NCBI RefSeq assembly: GCF_032362555.1
Contig: NC_083519.1
Coordinates: forward strand, 1,195,501 to 1,259,500
Length of the DNA stretch: 64,000 bases
Origin: Amyelois transitella
Taxonomy: Eukaryota; Arthropoda; Insecta; Lepidoptera; Pyralidae
Direction of reading: 5' to 3'
Shown in pieces: positions 12,601-27,600 of this stretch (position 1 is its first letter; each line of letters opens with the position of its first letter). Below the pieces are notes generated by a model. The model saw only the letters and a program-made list of their open reading frames with translations, had not been told where the DNA came from and ran no database searches. Made by a program: the position numbers and the translations under genes.

Positions 12601-15600
12601 GCAGAGACTACAAATATTACTCCTGTTAATCAATTTATTCACCTGTCAAAATATAAAAAAAATTAATAAATATATTCACCTGTCAAAAATTTAAAAAAAA
12701 CAAGTATTTTCGCCGAATCACCTGAAACACTTTAGGCGCGGACACAAGCGACGCCAGCGCCGAGGAGAGCGTCGCGGCAAAACATCCGCCGTATATGAGC
12801 GGCCCGAAACCGGACACCAAGCGGATCACCTGGACGGGAAACATAATTATACATACATACATACATATACATAGAGTCACGTCTATATCCCTTACGAGGT
12901 AGACAGAGCCATACATACATACATACATATACATATAGTCATGTCTATATCCCTTACGGGGTAGACATACATATATATACATAGACTCATAGGCTAGCTA
13001 GGCTGGCTAGGCCGGGACAATAGTCCCGAAAAGACTGAATGGCCACATTCAGCTGCTCGGCTTAATGATGGAATTGAGATTCAAATAGTGACAGGTTGCT
13101 AGCCCATCACCTAGAAAAGAATCCCAAGTTTGTAAGCCTATCCCTTAGTCGCGTTTGACGACATCCATGGGAAAGAGATGGTGTTGTCCTATTCTTTTTT
13201 GTATTGGTGCCGGGAACCACACGGCACTGCCGGGAACCACACGGCACATTATATGTATGTGTTCACAATTACCTCATTGCTGTTCTGCAGACCATACAAA
13301 CAGGTGGCGTTTTCTTTGCAATCGGCCACTGTCCAGTTGGCTATGTCGGCGACGTTGCCCGACGCGTCGCGGAGCACTGTCCACCCCGCTATTATGGCTA
13401 TCACCAGGTAGGAGATCGTTGTTAACAGGATGGCTAGTAATGTGCCTTTGGGAATGGATTTTTGGGGGTCCTGCGAAATGAAATAAGTCCACGAATGAGA
13501 AATGAAACATTCATAATAAGTAAATTAGTTTGATAGAAAATATATATGTTTACTATATATATAATATATATACATAATATGTTTACTATAGACATAGACA
13601 ACTTTGTCTATCGATAATAACGCACCTCTCTATAATCTCTATATTATAGAGACGTGCGTTACATACCTACAGCCAAATAGATATAATTTTTTTCATAAAT
13701 ATTTATCAAAATAGTAATGTAAATTGACGAAAAAGGTGGCAGATAAATTAATGATAAAATTGAGAATCTGTAAAACATAAGTGTATATATTTTTAAAAGG
13801 GTCCCCTAGGCCTATCAGTTTTCAAGACTGTTGGCTCTGTCCACCCCACAAGGGATACGGACGTGATTATGTGAATGTATGAATGTCCCTTAGGCCCATA
13901 TTAATATTTAAACAATATTTTTTTCTTTACACCTAAACTGTTCCGGTTTTGGCATGGTCCAAGTGGAAGTATCCACTCCAACAATTTTGTATACAATTGG
14001 GTAAGTCAGGTTTTTAAACGAATCGACTTCATCTGATATCCGCAACTTTTACAGAGAAACCTAACCCATTCATATTGGATTATTGTTACACCATGCAGTT
14101 GTCTGAATGTGCAGGTGTTCACACTATGTTTCTTATAAATAAATAAATATATACGACCCAGGCCAATCAGAAAAAGCTGTTTTCTCATCATGCCTTGGCC
14201 GTGATTCGAACCCGGGACCTCCGGTGTCACAGACACACACATACTTAGTTGGAAGGATGGAAATTTTAATTTTTATTTTGTATTATTATCAACAAGTGTT
14301 AGTAATGTATGTTAAGAAAGAGTAGGGTTCTCTGACACAAGCATTATTTGCTTACTAGAGAGTCCTAACAATGTATCATTGTACACTTTGTTGTAAAAGA
14401 AATAAACGATTTTTTTTTTTTTATTTTACAGACAAGCATACAACCGCTGCGCCACAGAGGCCGTATAGGTAATAGGAATTTATACTGTCAAAATCTTTAT
14501 ATTATTTTTATAAACAAGGTGATTTAAAAAAAAGTTACTATAGGTACCTTAAGATCTCCAGATATGTTAGCGCCGGCCAATATGCCGGTGGCGGCCGGGA
14601 AGAATATGGAGAACACTGAGAAGAAATTGTGTTCCACGCCCTCGAAGTATCTGTAGTCGGGCCAAAGATTCTCTTGAAGGATTGTCACTGGAATAAAATT
14701 AATAAGTAAGAATTATTGGTTTATCATTCTACTGGGTTAGTTAATCAGTTGTCTGAGTTAGATGTGATCCACTTGTGATGTTCCAGTATTGGATAAGTCA
14801 AGTTTTTAGACGAAACGCCACCCGTCTGACCTCAAGATAAACAGTGGAACTTAAACAGTAGCGGGAGCGATGATTGATTGATGAAACAACACAGGTAATG
14901 AGGTACAAAGGCGGACTTATCCCTTAAGCAATCTCTTCCAGTCAACCTTAGGGTGGGAGGAAACTAAAAATAGTAAGGCGAAATGGCGCAGTAAGTATAA
15001 AATAAAATACAAACCACTTACTGTTACTTAGTGCCGTGTGGTTCCCGGCACCAATAAAAAAAAGAATAGGACCACTCCATCTCTTTCCCATGGATATCGA
15101 AAAGGTGACTAAGGGGTAGGCTTATAAACTTGGGATTCTTCTTTTAGGCGATGGACTAGCAACCTGTCACTATTTGAATCTCAATCCTATCTTAAAGCCA
15201 AATAGCTGAACGTGGCCTATCAGTCTTTACAAGACTGTAGGCTCTGTCTACCCCGCAGGGATATGGACGTGATTATATGTAGAAGAAGCGGCGGAACAAA
15301 CTACACTGGAGCATTTTCATCGGACGTCAATTTACAAATATAGATCTCTTAAATCTAAATCGTAGACGAATGCACATTGTCTACATTAAAAAACATGAAT
15401 GAATGTAGAACTAGCAGACTGTAGGCTCTGTCTACCCCGCAAGGGATATAGACGTGATTATATGTATGTATGTATGTATGCACTTACTGTTGTATCCGAC
15501 GAAGCCTTGAGCCAATTCAAGGTCACTCTTGGGGCCAATCACAGAGCCTATACAGAAGTCAGCAATTGCAGCCAGTAGTATGACCAACAACACTATCTGT

Positions 15601-18600
15601 GCTTTCGCCTCCCATTCCATCCCCACCATCACTATTCCTGTGAGAAGAACTATAGTTATGCACCCGTAGATCGCTTGATCCTGGAACAAAAATGATGAAT
15701 AATTTTAATTATAAGTGATTTTATGGCTGTTTTTTTATTTATTTAAACTTTATTGTACAGAATACAAATGTATGTATAGCACAATTGGCGGACTTAATGC
15801 TGGAAGCACTGTCTACCAGTCAACCATTGGGTCTGACAGAGAATATCAAGTGGGGTCAAACTAATATGTTTATACTTACAGAAAATACAAAATAAAATGA
15901 TTATTACAAACATACATAAAAACTACAATAAATAAACAATACAATAGGTGCAGCGATTACCGAAATTAGTGGAAAGGCTTAGAGATAATAAAGACCCACT
16001 AACACTGTTATTTAAGCATTGGTGAAATTAAAGAATAAATAACTAAATAAGAGTTATGAATGTGGATGAAGTATGCAGAGATCGTGGCAAGTGGAAAAAT
16101 GTAGTTTCTGCCTACCCCTTCAAGGAAAAGGCGTGATTTTATGTATGTATGTATGTATTAGGATATCTTCCAGTCAACAGCATAAGAAAAGATCACGAAT
16201 TTAGTTTACGATACCGCGGCCTTGAGACTAATTCAAACAAACATAATCAAACCATGATATTGACCGTTTTGTTTATACTATCAAGTTTTTCATATAAACT
16301 GCACTTCAGAAATTCTAAACACGGGCGCATACGCACATCCTGGCGAATGGTCAGGTCAAGAGCTTTCTTAAAGAGAGCGATGAATGTGAATATAGCGAAG
16401 AACTGTACAGGGATCGTGGCAAGTGGAAAGACTAACTCTCCGGGATAGATTTAAGTTACGTTTGCGCAAGTCGCGCTTTTGTAATAAAGAAAATGTTTGT
16501 TACTCATAACAAAGAAGTAAAGAACATTGCTGATGCTAAACACTGTTATTTTTCAAAGTTATACATACATACTATGACTAATACTGGGAATTACAAGACG
16601 ATTTTGCCAATTTATTCTATCAATACATAAATATAATCACGTCTATATCCCTAGCGGGGTAAGCAGAGCTAACAGTCTTGAAGACTGAAAGGTCACGTTT
16701 TGCTTTATGGCTTCATGAATTGAAACTCAAACAGTGACAGGTTACTAGTCCATCGCCTAAAAGAAGAATCCCAAGTTTATAAGCTTATTCCTTAATCGCC
16801 TTTTATGTCATCCATGGGAAAGTGATGGAGTGGTCCAATTCTTTTTAAAATCGGTGCCGGGAATAACACGGCAAATGATGAGTCATGATGTAAAGAAAAC
16901 CACGTGATAAATCCGATTGTTTGTCACAAAGTCACGCTCTTCCACTAAGTAGCGGCATATTTGGACGCGCACCATCGTTCATATCAACACTTACGAAGGC
17001 GATATAAGGACTCATGTTCATTCTAAAGAGCATAAATGTTACATTGTAAATACTTAACGGTAAAACGATGAGGCGTATATGTTTTGTTTAAACAAAAAAA
17101 AGGTGTGGTTTTCAGCACTTTAGAATAGAACCACTCTCTTTCCGATGGATGTCGTGAAAGGCGAGTAAGGGATAGGCTATATGAAAAAAATTGGGATTCC
17201 ACTCGTAGGCGATGGGCTGGCGGCCTGTCACTATTTGAATCTCAATTCCATCATAAACCCGTACTTACAGCTGAATGTGGCCTTTCACTCTTTTTAGTCT
17301 TTACAGGACTGTTGGCTCTATCTACCCCGCGAGGGATGTAGACGTGACTATATCCCTCGATATGTATGTCTGTATATACAAAAACAAGCTATGATTTTTA
17401 TACATATATCTTGAGATAAATGACTTTAAATACTTAGTTATAGATTTCGACACACTGACTAAGCTTTAGAAACAAAAGAACAAATCTATTTTAAGCTAGA
17501 ATCTGGGTAAAAACCCACCTAAACTTACCTAGTCAAATCACCTAGGTTATGTAGTCAACTAAGGATGCAACATAATGATAATGACGAGAGACAAAGGATG
17601 GACCTGTCAATTCTTTAAAGACACATACATACATATAATCACGCCTATATCCCTTGCGGGGTAGACAGAGCCAACAGTCTCAAAAAGACTGATAGGCTAC
17701 GTTCAGCTATTTGGCTTTAAGATAGAATTGAGATTCAAATAGTGACAGGTTGTTAGCCCATCGCCTAAAAGAAGAATCCCAAGTTTATAAGCCTACCCCT
17801 CAGTCGCCTTTTACGACATCCATGGGAGCGAGATGGAGTGGTCCTATTCTTTTTTGTATTGGTACCGGGAACCACAAGGCACACACAAAAGTCGATCTGG
17901 GTAAAAACCTACCTAAACTTACCTAGTCAAATCACATAGTTTATGTAGTCAACTAAGGATGCAACATAATGATAATGACGAGAGACAAAGGAGGGGCATG
18001 TCAATTCTTTAAATCTAATATATTTAAACAAGCAATTCTTGCATATAAGTATATATAATATAATCAGGATCTCGGAAACGGCTCCAACGATTTTCATGAA
18101 AGTTACAGATTAGAGGTTTTTCGGCTCAAGGAATCGATTTATCAAGGTCCTAGGTTCGAGGAAAGCTCGGTTCCCAAGATATATAAACATTTCAAAAACC
18201 GCGTTTTAAGAAACTATATCAGCGCCATCTCTGGTAGACCGAGCAAAGCTCGGTCAACCGGGTACTATATATTAACACTTACCCAACTCTTGCTGACCAT
18301 ATACGCCGTCTCCGGTATGAGGGTAATCAGTGACTCCCCAAACCCGACCACGTACATAGCGCACGCTACGGCGTTGGCCATTGAGAAGATCAGCCCGATT
18401 GACCCGCCGAACTCAGGGCCCAGAGATCGGGATATCATGTAGTATGTGCCGCCTGAAAAAATTATCTACATTTAGATTCTATATTGTGTATAGAGCTGTG
18501 TGGTTCCCGGCACAAATAAAAAAAAAACTACTCCATCTGTCACTGTCATCCCATGGATATTGTAAAAGGCGACTAAGGTATAGGCTTAAGTATAAACTTG

Positions 18601-21600
18601 GGATTCTTCTTTTAAGGCGACGGGCTAGCAACCTGTCACTATTTGAATCTCAATTATTTTTTTAACCCACACAGATGAACGTAGTCTTTCAGTATTCTCA
18701 AGACTATTGACTATATTTACCACGCAAGGATTATAGACGTATCTAATTATATGTATGTCACCATTTGGTATCGTTTTACGACATCCTTGGGAAAGATATG
18801 GAGTGTGCCTATACTAAAGTGGCGAGAACCACTGTTAAAGACGGTAAAGCACTCTTTAAAAGTAAAACTTAGATATGGAAATAAACTGGGGATGCTCTTG
18901 GGATTAAGTAAAACTGCACTTTGGTTTAACTTTAAATATGCACTGTAATAAACCGCTGAACTTATTTGATTTGATTTGTACTAGATATTGTTCATTGTAA
19001 AAAAAAATTAAGCACACTTAAAAAATTTCTTTTTCTTTTTTTTAACTGGCCAGTTATGACACATTCTGAATAAAATAGAAAAAAGGTCGCACAATACAAA
19101 TTATATTGAACAACCACATGGTCAAAAAGAACAAAAGAATTTAACATACCTACATATTAAAAGATGAAAAAGAGAAAGCAATGAAATCTAATTATTTTAA
19201 ATTTCCCTATTGTTTCTCGTGACATCCCACTATTTCGCAGTCCCACATATTGGAAAGCTGTTATGTTATGTGCAAAGGGTCACTGCACTTAACGGATTGA
19301 CAGAATGATAGAATACCTACTCACTATGCAAATGTGTATCTTACGTGTCGAAGAGGCGTGGGTGCGACCCACAAGATAAATGGATTAAATTTGATACAAT
19401 TTTGTTTGTACATACTTTCATTTCTTACATTAATTCATATACCTAATTACGTCTATATCCCTTGTGGAGTAAACAGAGCTAACAGGCTTGATAAGACTGA
19501 AATACCACGTACAGTTGACTTAATGATAGTTTCTGTCTGTATGTAAGCGCTATCTCGTAAAGTCGTGAACAGATTTTATGCCTGTTTGCAATGTTGCCAA
19601 AATGATTATCTGAATAGAGATCTAGTTTATACATACATACATACATATGGTCACGTCTATATCCCTTGCGGGGTAGACAGAGCCAACAGTCTTGAAAAGA
19701 CTGAATTGCCACGTTCAGCTATTTGGCTTAATGATAGAATTGAGATTCAAATAGTGACAGGTTGCTAGCCAATCGCCTAAAAAAGAATCCCAAGTTTGTA
19801 AGCCTATCCCTTAGTCGCCTTTTACGACATCCATGGGAAAGAGATGGAGTGGTCCTATTCTTCTTTGTATTGGTGCCGGGAACCACACGGCACTAGTTCT
19901 ATCTAGTTTAGATATATATAAATACTGCCTGTTCGAAGCCGGGGCGGGTCGCTAGTTCCTAATAAAAAGAATATTATTGTATTGGTACTCACCTCCTTTG
20001 ATGACACCGTTGGTGCTAATGGCGGACATGGAGAGCGCCGTAATAGTGGTCACCACTGACGTCGTCATGATCAGCACGATTGACTGCACTGCCGGCAAAA
20101 AATGGCTTATTTATATACATACATATACTTAGCAAAGATTGAACCGTATTGATCAGAGTGACTATGGACAAGTCGTTAAGATATCTGAAAGAAAAAAAAA
20201 AATAATCCATACAAATTCCTCACCATGGTAAAATCGGAAGAGATGAAGCTAGGGATTGTTTAAATTTCAATAACATACATACTAATGGTCACGTCGCCCT
20301 TGCGGGGTAGACAGAGCAATTTCAATTAACTTTTATTTAAACACTTACCAATACCAGCTTGGCCCACCACCCAAGAGAGGCGCAGAAACAGCATCACCCC
20401 CCATATGTTGAGTAGACACCGCATCAGGACACCCTTGATCCAACCGAACTTGACCTGCGAACTCCCCATCGCTGGTGACACGAGATCCTTCTCCAACGTT
20501 TGGCCTGGCTGAGAATAGTATGAACTTCAGTTTCATAAAAACACACACTTATATACATATATATGAAGATTAATTTAGTTGGGATCACATCTTTATTACG
20601 GGAATGGTCTAGCCTTGAATTCTTAGTTCAAACGATGGGCTAGCAACCTGTCACTCCGTAGAGCTGTACATGGCCTTTCAGACTTTTCAATATTGTTGGT
20701 TCTGTCTACCCCGTAAGGCATAAAGACCCGATTGTATGTATAAATCTCTCTGCTTTACCATTACTGAACAAAAGTTCACATTTATCCACCAAACAAATAT
20801 GTATAACGTTCATAGCATACAAACATGATCTTACCTCTTTGCATTTTATAACACTCCATCTCTATCCCAATGGATGTCGTTAAAGACGACTAAGGGATAG
20901 GCTTATAAATATTTTCACTTTTTAAATCTCAATTCTATCATTAAGTCAAACAGCTCTGTGTGGCCTATCAGTCTTTTCAAGACTATTGGCTCTGTCTGCC
21001 CCGCAAGGGATATAGACGTGATTCTATGTATGTATAACACTAACATATAATCGTAAAACTTAACGATCAAGTTAAATAATAAAACTTATTTATCACAAGT
21101 AATAAAAATTAAATTAATTTAGAAATAAACAACATCAGGAAAATTCAATGACACCAATGCATAAATTCATTAAATTGTTGCCAGCCTTTCGGACACATTG
21201 ACGCGTTGAAAACAAAAAAAAATGTGTTTTTGAGTGGTGAAGTAATAAAGTAAATGATAACATATGAAAAAATGGATTTTTTGAAACAATTTCTTTGCTA
21301 GTTAGGTTTGTGTGCCAAAAGACGAATGATCACAATTTAATTTGGTTCAAAACATGGTTACGCATAGCGTTAACAATTGATTATTTATGGTGCTAACAGT
21401 ATTTTTTTTTTTTATATAAAGCAACATTCCTACTTCATACCTACTAGGATTATATAATATTGTGAACTTTATTGTTTTAATTTTTTTTTAATTTCCATTA
21501 GGTTGTAGCTTAGAATAGGTCAACTAAATATCTTCCTTTGGTTATCGTAGTGGGCGATTTAAGAACAGAAGTTATAAGTTCGCTGAAGAGGTATTACCTC

Positions 21601-24600
21601 AGTGGTGTAGGTACTTAGCAAGAAGTGTATAATATTTTATTGCTGTCGATAAACCAATAATTATGATAACTATAATTACAAACAAAAAAAGCTACTCGAC
21701 TCGATTTTCTGGAAATTCCAGAAAATAATTCCAATTCCAAAAAAGCAAAAGCCAAAAATAAATATTATTGTTTACATTTGGAACATCTCAGGGACGCGAT
21801 GACGTAGGTAAATGCCAATGAGCATGTTATAATCATAAATGTGTCGCAATACCGACTGACTAAATGCCGTTGTAATTAACTAATTAGGACCTAGAGATCG
21901 GGACCCCGCGACCTGTGCGTCAAACGCATAGTTAACCTCTTGATGGGCGCAATTGATCGAAATAGACCTTATGCCGTCTCCTATCGGCGGATATCCGAGA
22001 CCTTGAATGTCTTCGGAAATGCAGAAAAATTGTAGATACGGCATCTATTTTTCTATTACCTATACAAACATGTATACACAAAGAGGAAGAGGCCGCCCGC
22101 CATCGACCTGGTGGTCAAATATCCAAAAGGATCTCAAGCAAGCCCAGCTGCCAGAATCGACAACCCAAGACCAAATGTCTTGGCGCAGAAAAGTGAGTGA
22201 GAATACATGTATAAATGCTACCCGTGCGAAGCCAAGACGGTTCGCTAATTATAATAATATTAAATTTTGTAATATACAATTATTTCGGAAACAAAGTTTT
22301 ATTGTTCAGAAGCCATCAGCTGAACGAGACTTTTCGAGACTGTTGGCTCTGTACATCCTAAGAGGCAAAGACCTCATTTAAGTAACGATTGTAAAAATTA
22401 CAAGAACCCATAAGATGATCCATAGATAAATGTATACAACCATAAACTGCCAAGTACCTACAACAACAGTACGAACATATTTACCGTTACCGGTAATTGT
22501 CTAATCGCCCTTGTTCATCAACAGATGTAAAGACGTACTTTTGTTGACACAAGTGCTTGCAAGAGTACGTACCTACATTAAGTTAGTCGGCATGGAACTC
22601 TATGACTCGGTTATAGAGGGGATTATGGATTAATGTGCTGTTATCTGTAGGTTTATTTTCCAATTTTACGTAACCTTTTGACCGAGGCGTGTATTTATTT
22701 ATTTAGGGTTATATGATTTTCAAAACCATATCTACTTTGCTTTTTCTATTGGTGCCGTGTGGTACCCGACTTCCTCATTTAGGCGATGGGCTATCGACCT
22801 GTCACTATTTGAATCTCAATTCTATAACTAAGCCTAACAGCTGATGGTAGCCTATCAGTCTTTTCAAGACTGTTGGCTCTGGTTACCCCGCAAGGGACAT
22901 ACACATGATTATTATGTATGTAGACAGAATTGTTTACACTTTTCGCACATGTAAAACATTATACGTATTGATTGATTGATAAGCTGATAAGTCAGCACTT
23001 ACCTTCCTAGACAGGGAGGCGTTGTGAAGCTCGTCAAGGGTGGGTCTCGGCGCCGCATGTAAGGACAGCACATTCCGATAATTGTCCAACCTGGGTAATG
23101 CTTCCCGGGTGAAATGTCTGCGAACAAAAATACCACCAAATGTTGGCCATTTTCTTTTTTGGTTAGATATCAAACCAGAATAAAATCCACATTCGCATCT
23201 CAAAATTCAAAATTTTTATTCATTACTACAGGATACTATATATCGCTTAATAATTGTCAAAACGTATGGTTTAACAACATTAGTTGACGTCAAATAAATT
23301 ACTTAAAACTAAGTTTACTGCCGCTTCCAAGGCGTCAGTGCAGAAGAAGCGGTAACAAACTGCATCTGATTTTCAAAGACCAGCTCTGAACGTTTATTAA
23401 AGGGATACTATTATTCTTAATTACATTAGATTACATTACTTTTCTTAATTAGTGACAGGTTGCTAGCCCATCGTCTACAAGAGGAATCTCAAGTTTATAA
23501 GCCTATTCCTTCATCGCCTTACCTATACGACATCCACAGAAAAGATATGGATTGATTCTGTTCTAAAGCGCCGGTAACCACACGGAAATTTACTAAATAA
23601 ATAAATTAATGACTTAAGTACCTCAAATGCCGTGTGGTTCCCGGTACCAATACAAAAAAGGACCACTCCATCTCTTTCCCATGGATGTCGTAAAAGGCGA
23701 CTAAGGGATAGGCTTACAAACTTGGGATTCTTTTTTTAGGCGATGGGTTAGCAACCTGTCACTATTTGAATCTCAATTCTATTCTGCCTACCCCTCCGGG
23801 AAAGAGGCGTTATTTTATGTATGTATGTAATTCTATCATTAAGCCAAATAGCTGAACGTGGCCATTCAGTCTTTTCAAGACTGTTGGCTCTGTCTATCCC
23901 GCAAGGGATTTAGACGTGACCATATGTATGTATGTATGTAGTACCTAAAACTCTTTCCATATTTAGTGTCCGTAGCTGTGAGCGGGTCATCGCTCTCCAT
24001 GCCTGAACCCTCGGAGTCTTCCGTCGCGTTGCTGTCCTGTCTGTTATCCTCCATCTACGAAAGAGACAATGGTGTTTAGATAGGTAGGTAGATATAACAC
24101 GTCTACCGTCGCCAAGTCGAGCGCGAATATCACTCACAGAGATAGGTACTCAATTCAATTCAAATTTCTTTATTTTTCTCCACAATCTAAACATGACAAG
24201 TGGAAAGAGGTAGTCTCTGCCTACCCCTCCGGGAAAGAGGCGCGATTTTTATGTATGTATGTATGTATCTAAACATGACACGGACTTATAGTAAAAGTTA
24301 CATGGTTTAACTTATTTCAGATTGTGAGAGACTTGTATCTGAACTAAGTAAAGCTCGTATATCAGTGCACCAGCCTCTCCCAACGAGGTGTATACATATG
24401 TTAACGGAAATGTATAAAATCTAGGAATTGCATACAACTCCTAGGAAATGTATACAATTCCGATGCTAATTAGGAAATGTTTAAAATATTGTTTTAAAAA
24501 TTATTATATAATTAAAATACATATCCTGGGAGATGTAAATATTTCCTAGAAATTGTATATAATTCCTATATCGCATTAGGAAATGTATAAAAAGAAGGCT

Positions 24601-27600
24601 TTCGTAATAAAACACCTTGTTAAAATGAGAATTATATTTTTAGGGTTAGGTTAGTTTATTTTTAAAGAAATAATAATTGCTTAGAGTTAAACACTGACGA
24701 TATAATAAGCTTTACAACGATACCCTTTTTTATGTTGCCCTATTTCTAGCTGTTTTTTTGCCGTGGAAACTTCTTCTATTAACTCTTTGTAACGTTCATC
24801 TTCGATATAAGCGGTGTTCTTAGCGTTTGTTAACATTCTAAATGATGCCCCTCTCCCCGCTAATCCCGCGTACCACCACGGGTTTTACATTTCCGATTGC
24901 TATTTAGGAAATGTATAGATTTCCTAGGAAATGTGTCTAATATAATTTATTTCACACATTTCCGGGCTATTTTAGGAATTACATACATTTCCTAGGAATT
25001 GTATACAATGACGGATTACATACATTTCCGTTAACATATACACGAAACTCAGTAGACCAATGGCCCCGATAATTGAAGGCCCTGCTCAGCTAGGAAGGGT
25101 TATTAATAAAGTTGAGACTCAAATAGTGAGCGGATAGATTACTATTAGCAGGCCATTAGCTAAAAGAATCCCAAAATTTTAGGCATATCCATTGAAGATT
25201 TTAAATAAAAGAAAAGAACATACATACATACATATAATCACGTCTATATCCCTTGCGGGGTAGACAGAGCCAACAGTCTCGATAATACTGATAGGCAACG
25301 TTCAGCTGTTTGGCTTAATGATAGCATTGAGATTCATATAAAATGACAGGTTGCTGTTGTTGTTGACAGCTAGAAGAAAAGAAACTATGAACTGTGTAAA
25401 CTATGTTATTTTTTCGCTACAAAACCAGGAGAAGTCCGTAATTATTATAAAAGGTAGATATTGTTTACCGCCGTACAGAATAGGATCACTCCATCCCTAT
25501 CCCATGGATGTCGTAAACGGCGGCTAAGGGATAGGCTTATAAACTTGGAATTTCTCCTGCAGGCGATGGGCTAGCAACCTGTCACTATTTTAATCTCAAT
25601 TCCATCATCGAGCCATACAGCTGAGCGTGGCCTTTCAGTATTTTCAAGACTTCAGACTGTGGGCTCTGTCTACCCCGCAAGGGATATAGACGTAAATATA
25701 TGTATGTATGTATTACCTGTGTACAGACAATTTAAAAAAAAACCTAGTTACAATAATTTTGTATTTATATAAACATTGTTACGCAGTTTTACAAGGACCT
25801 TTTAATAAGTACCTATCTTATCGGCCTGTTTCGGCGGTCGTTAAATGAGTATTCACGATTTTCAATCTATGTATTTACATATGTCACCATGAAATACTCA
25901 TTTGCATACCTACGTTTCGGACCCGAATCAATAATAAAACCATACGCATACAAATTTAAGACAATTGCCTCCCATTTTCATACGAAAGAATTCTTGTATT
26001 GTGAATAGCTTGTTGCTTGACTTTAAAATTATTTTGGCGCGAAATATTAGTCATGTTCTTTGGAATCAAGATTAAAATTCATTTAAATTTAGATATTATG
26101 AGTAACTAGCTGTGCCCGCGACTTTGTCCGCGTGGAATAGTTATTTTAGACATCATTGAAGCCCTCTAGGATAAATAATTTTCCCCGTTGTTTTTTCACA
26201 TTTTCCATTATTTCTTTGCTCCTTACAGTTGCAGCGTGATGTTATACAGCCGAAGCGCTCTCGCGAGTGAGAGTGGCAACATTTTCAACATTCAAATTAC
26301 CAATAAAAAAAAATAATAATACCTAGTTACTTACTCTATAATTAAATTTGTAAATGGAATACTCCCTAAATGGTCCGCATGCGACAACGTGCCCAAATGG
26401 CTGGTAGCAATGTCAATGCTTATTCTTTGACCAAATAAATTTCCAGCCATCTGGTGACGGGATACCTCTATCAGCCTCCAAGGGAAAACGTTAAAAAGCT
26501 GATGGGCCCCACGGATCCAAGGTTAATGAAATGTATGATTGTATGAAAAAAAAATTAAGCCAAACAGCTGAACGTGGCCTATTAGTCTTTTCAAGACTGT
26601 TGGCTCTGTCTACCCCGCAAGGAATATAGACGTGATAACATGTTTGTACGAGATATATGTTTAAGTATGTAGATCAGTAACCTCGTGGGAATGTTATAGT
26701 AAACAACAGTATAGTGTTTCCGTTTCCGGTAGCTTTTCATTCAATTCGTCATAGATTTTGGCAAAGATACGAAGAGGAAATACTCATGGTCTGTTCAGCT
26801 AAACTATGATAAATGAGTCAGAGTATGAATTACGATTGTGAATCTCATACAGGGGCAAATATAATTATTTTGTCTTAAATAAATCAAATTAAAAAAAATT
26901 CAGAATTCAAAATTTTTATTCATTATTATGGGATTAATTTTATAAATGAATAATTATGGAATAGTTATTATGGACTACATTGGAGCCCTCAAGGATGAAA
27001 ACGTTTCCCCGTTTTTTTTCACATTTTCCATTATTTCTTTGCTCCTTATAGTTGCAGCGTGATGTTATATAGCCTAAAGCCTTCCTCGATAAATGGTCTA
27101 TTCTAAATAATTTTCATTCAATTCGGACCAGTAGTTCCTGAGATTAAACAAGCAAACTCTTCAGCTTTATAATTTTATAGTATATAGTATATGTAGATAA
27201 CTTTGATGATCAGTAAATTATCTGTACCGCAGCGGCACACCGCTAATTTAATATTCAAAAGTTAAAGTTTCACTACGAATATCAACCAATGAAGGTAGAT
27301 ACCTCTTAAGTACCTCAGTATTGGAGGCGTACGCGTATATAGTACGTCGCGAGTGACTCATTTGGGTTGTAATTGAGAGGTATTTATTATTGCCACGCTT
27401 AGTTAACCTAAAGATTTACAGCCACGGTGTTAGGAAGGCATACAGCGGGTGATCTTCAAAACTAGCAATCCTACTAATATTATAAATGCGAAACTTTGTG
27501 AGTATGTCAGGATGTCAGTATGCATGTTTGTTACTCTTTCACGAAGAATCGATTACGATGAAATTTGGTATGTAGGTAGCTGAAGACCCAGAATAACGTA

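Noticed and set aside
12848..12970. CRISPR-like or satellite array from regularly spaced repeats
   Set aside because: The repeats are duplicated S1 tails with CATA microsatellite; there is no spacer structure and the genome is eukaryotic.
14200..14215. tRNA gene (GGTTCGAATC)
   Set aside because: It is the B-box of a SINE; the A-box is about 230 bp away across an insertion and no cloverleaf can be formed.
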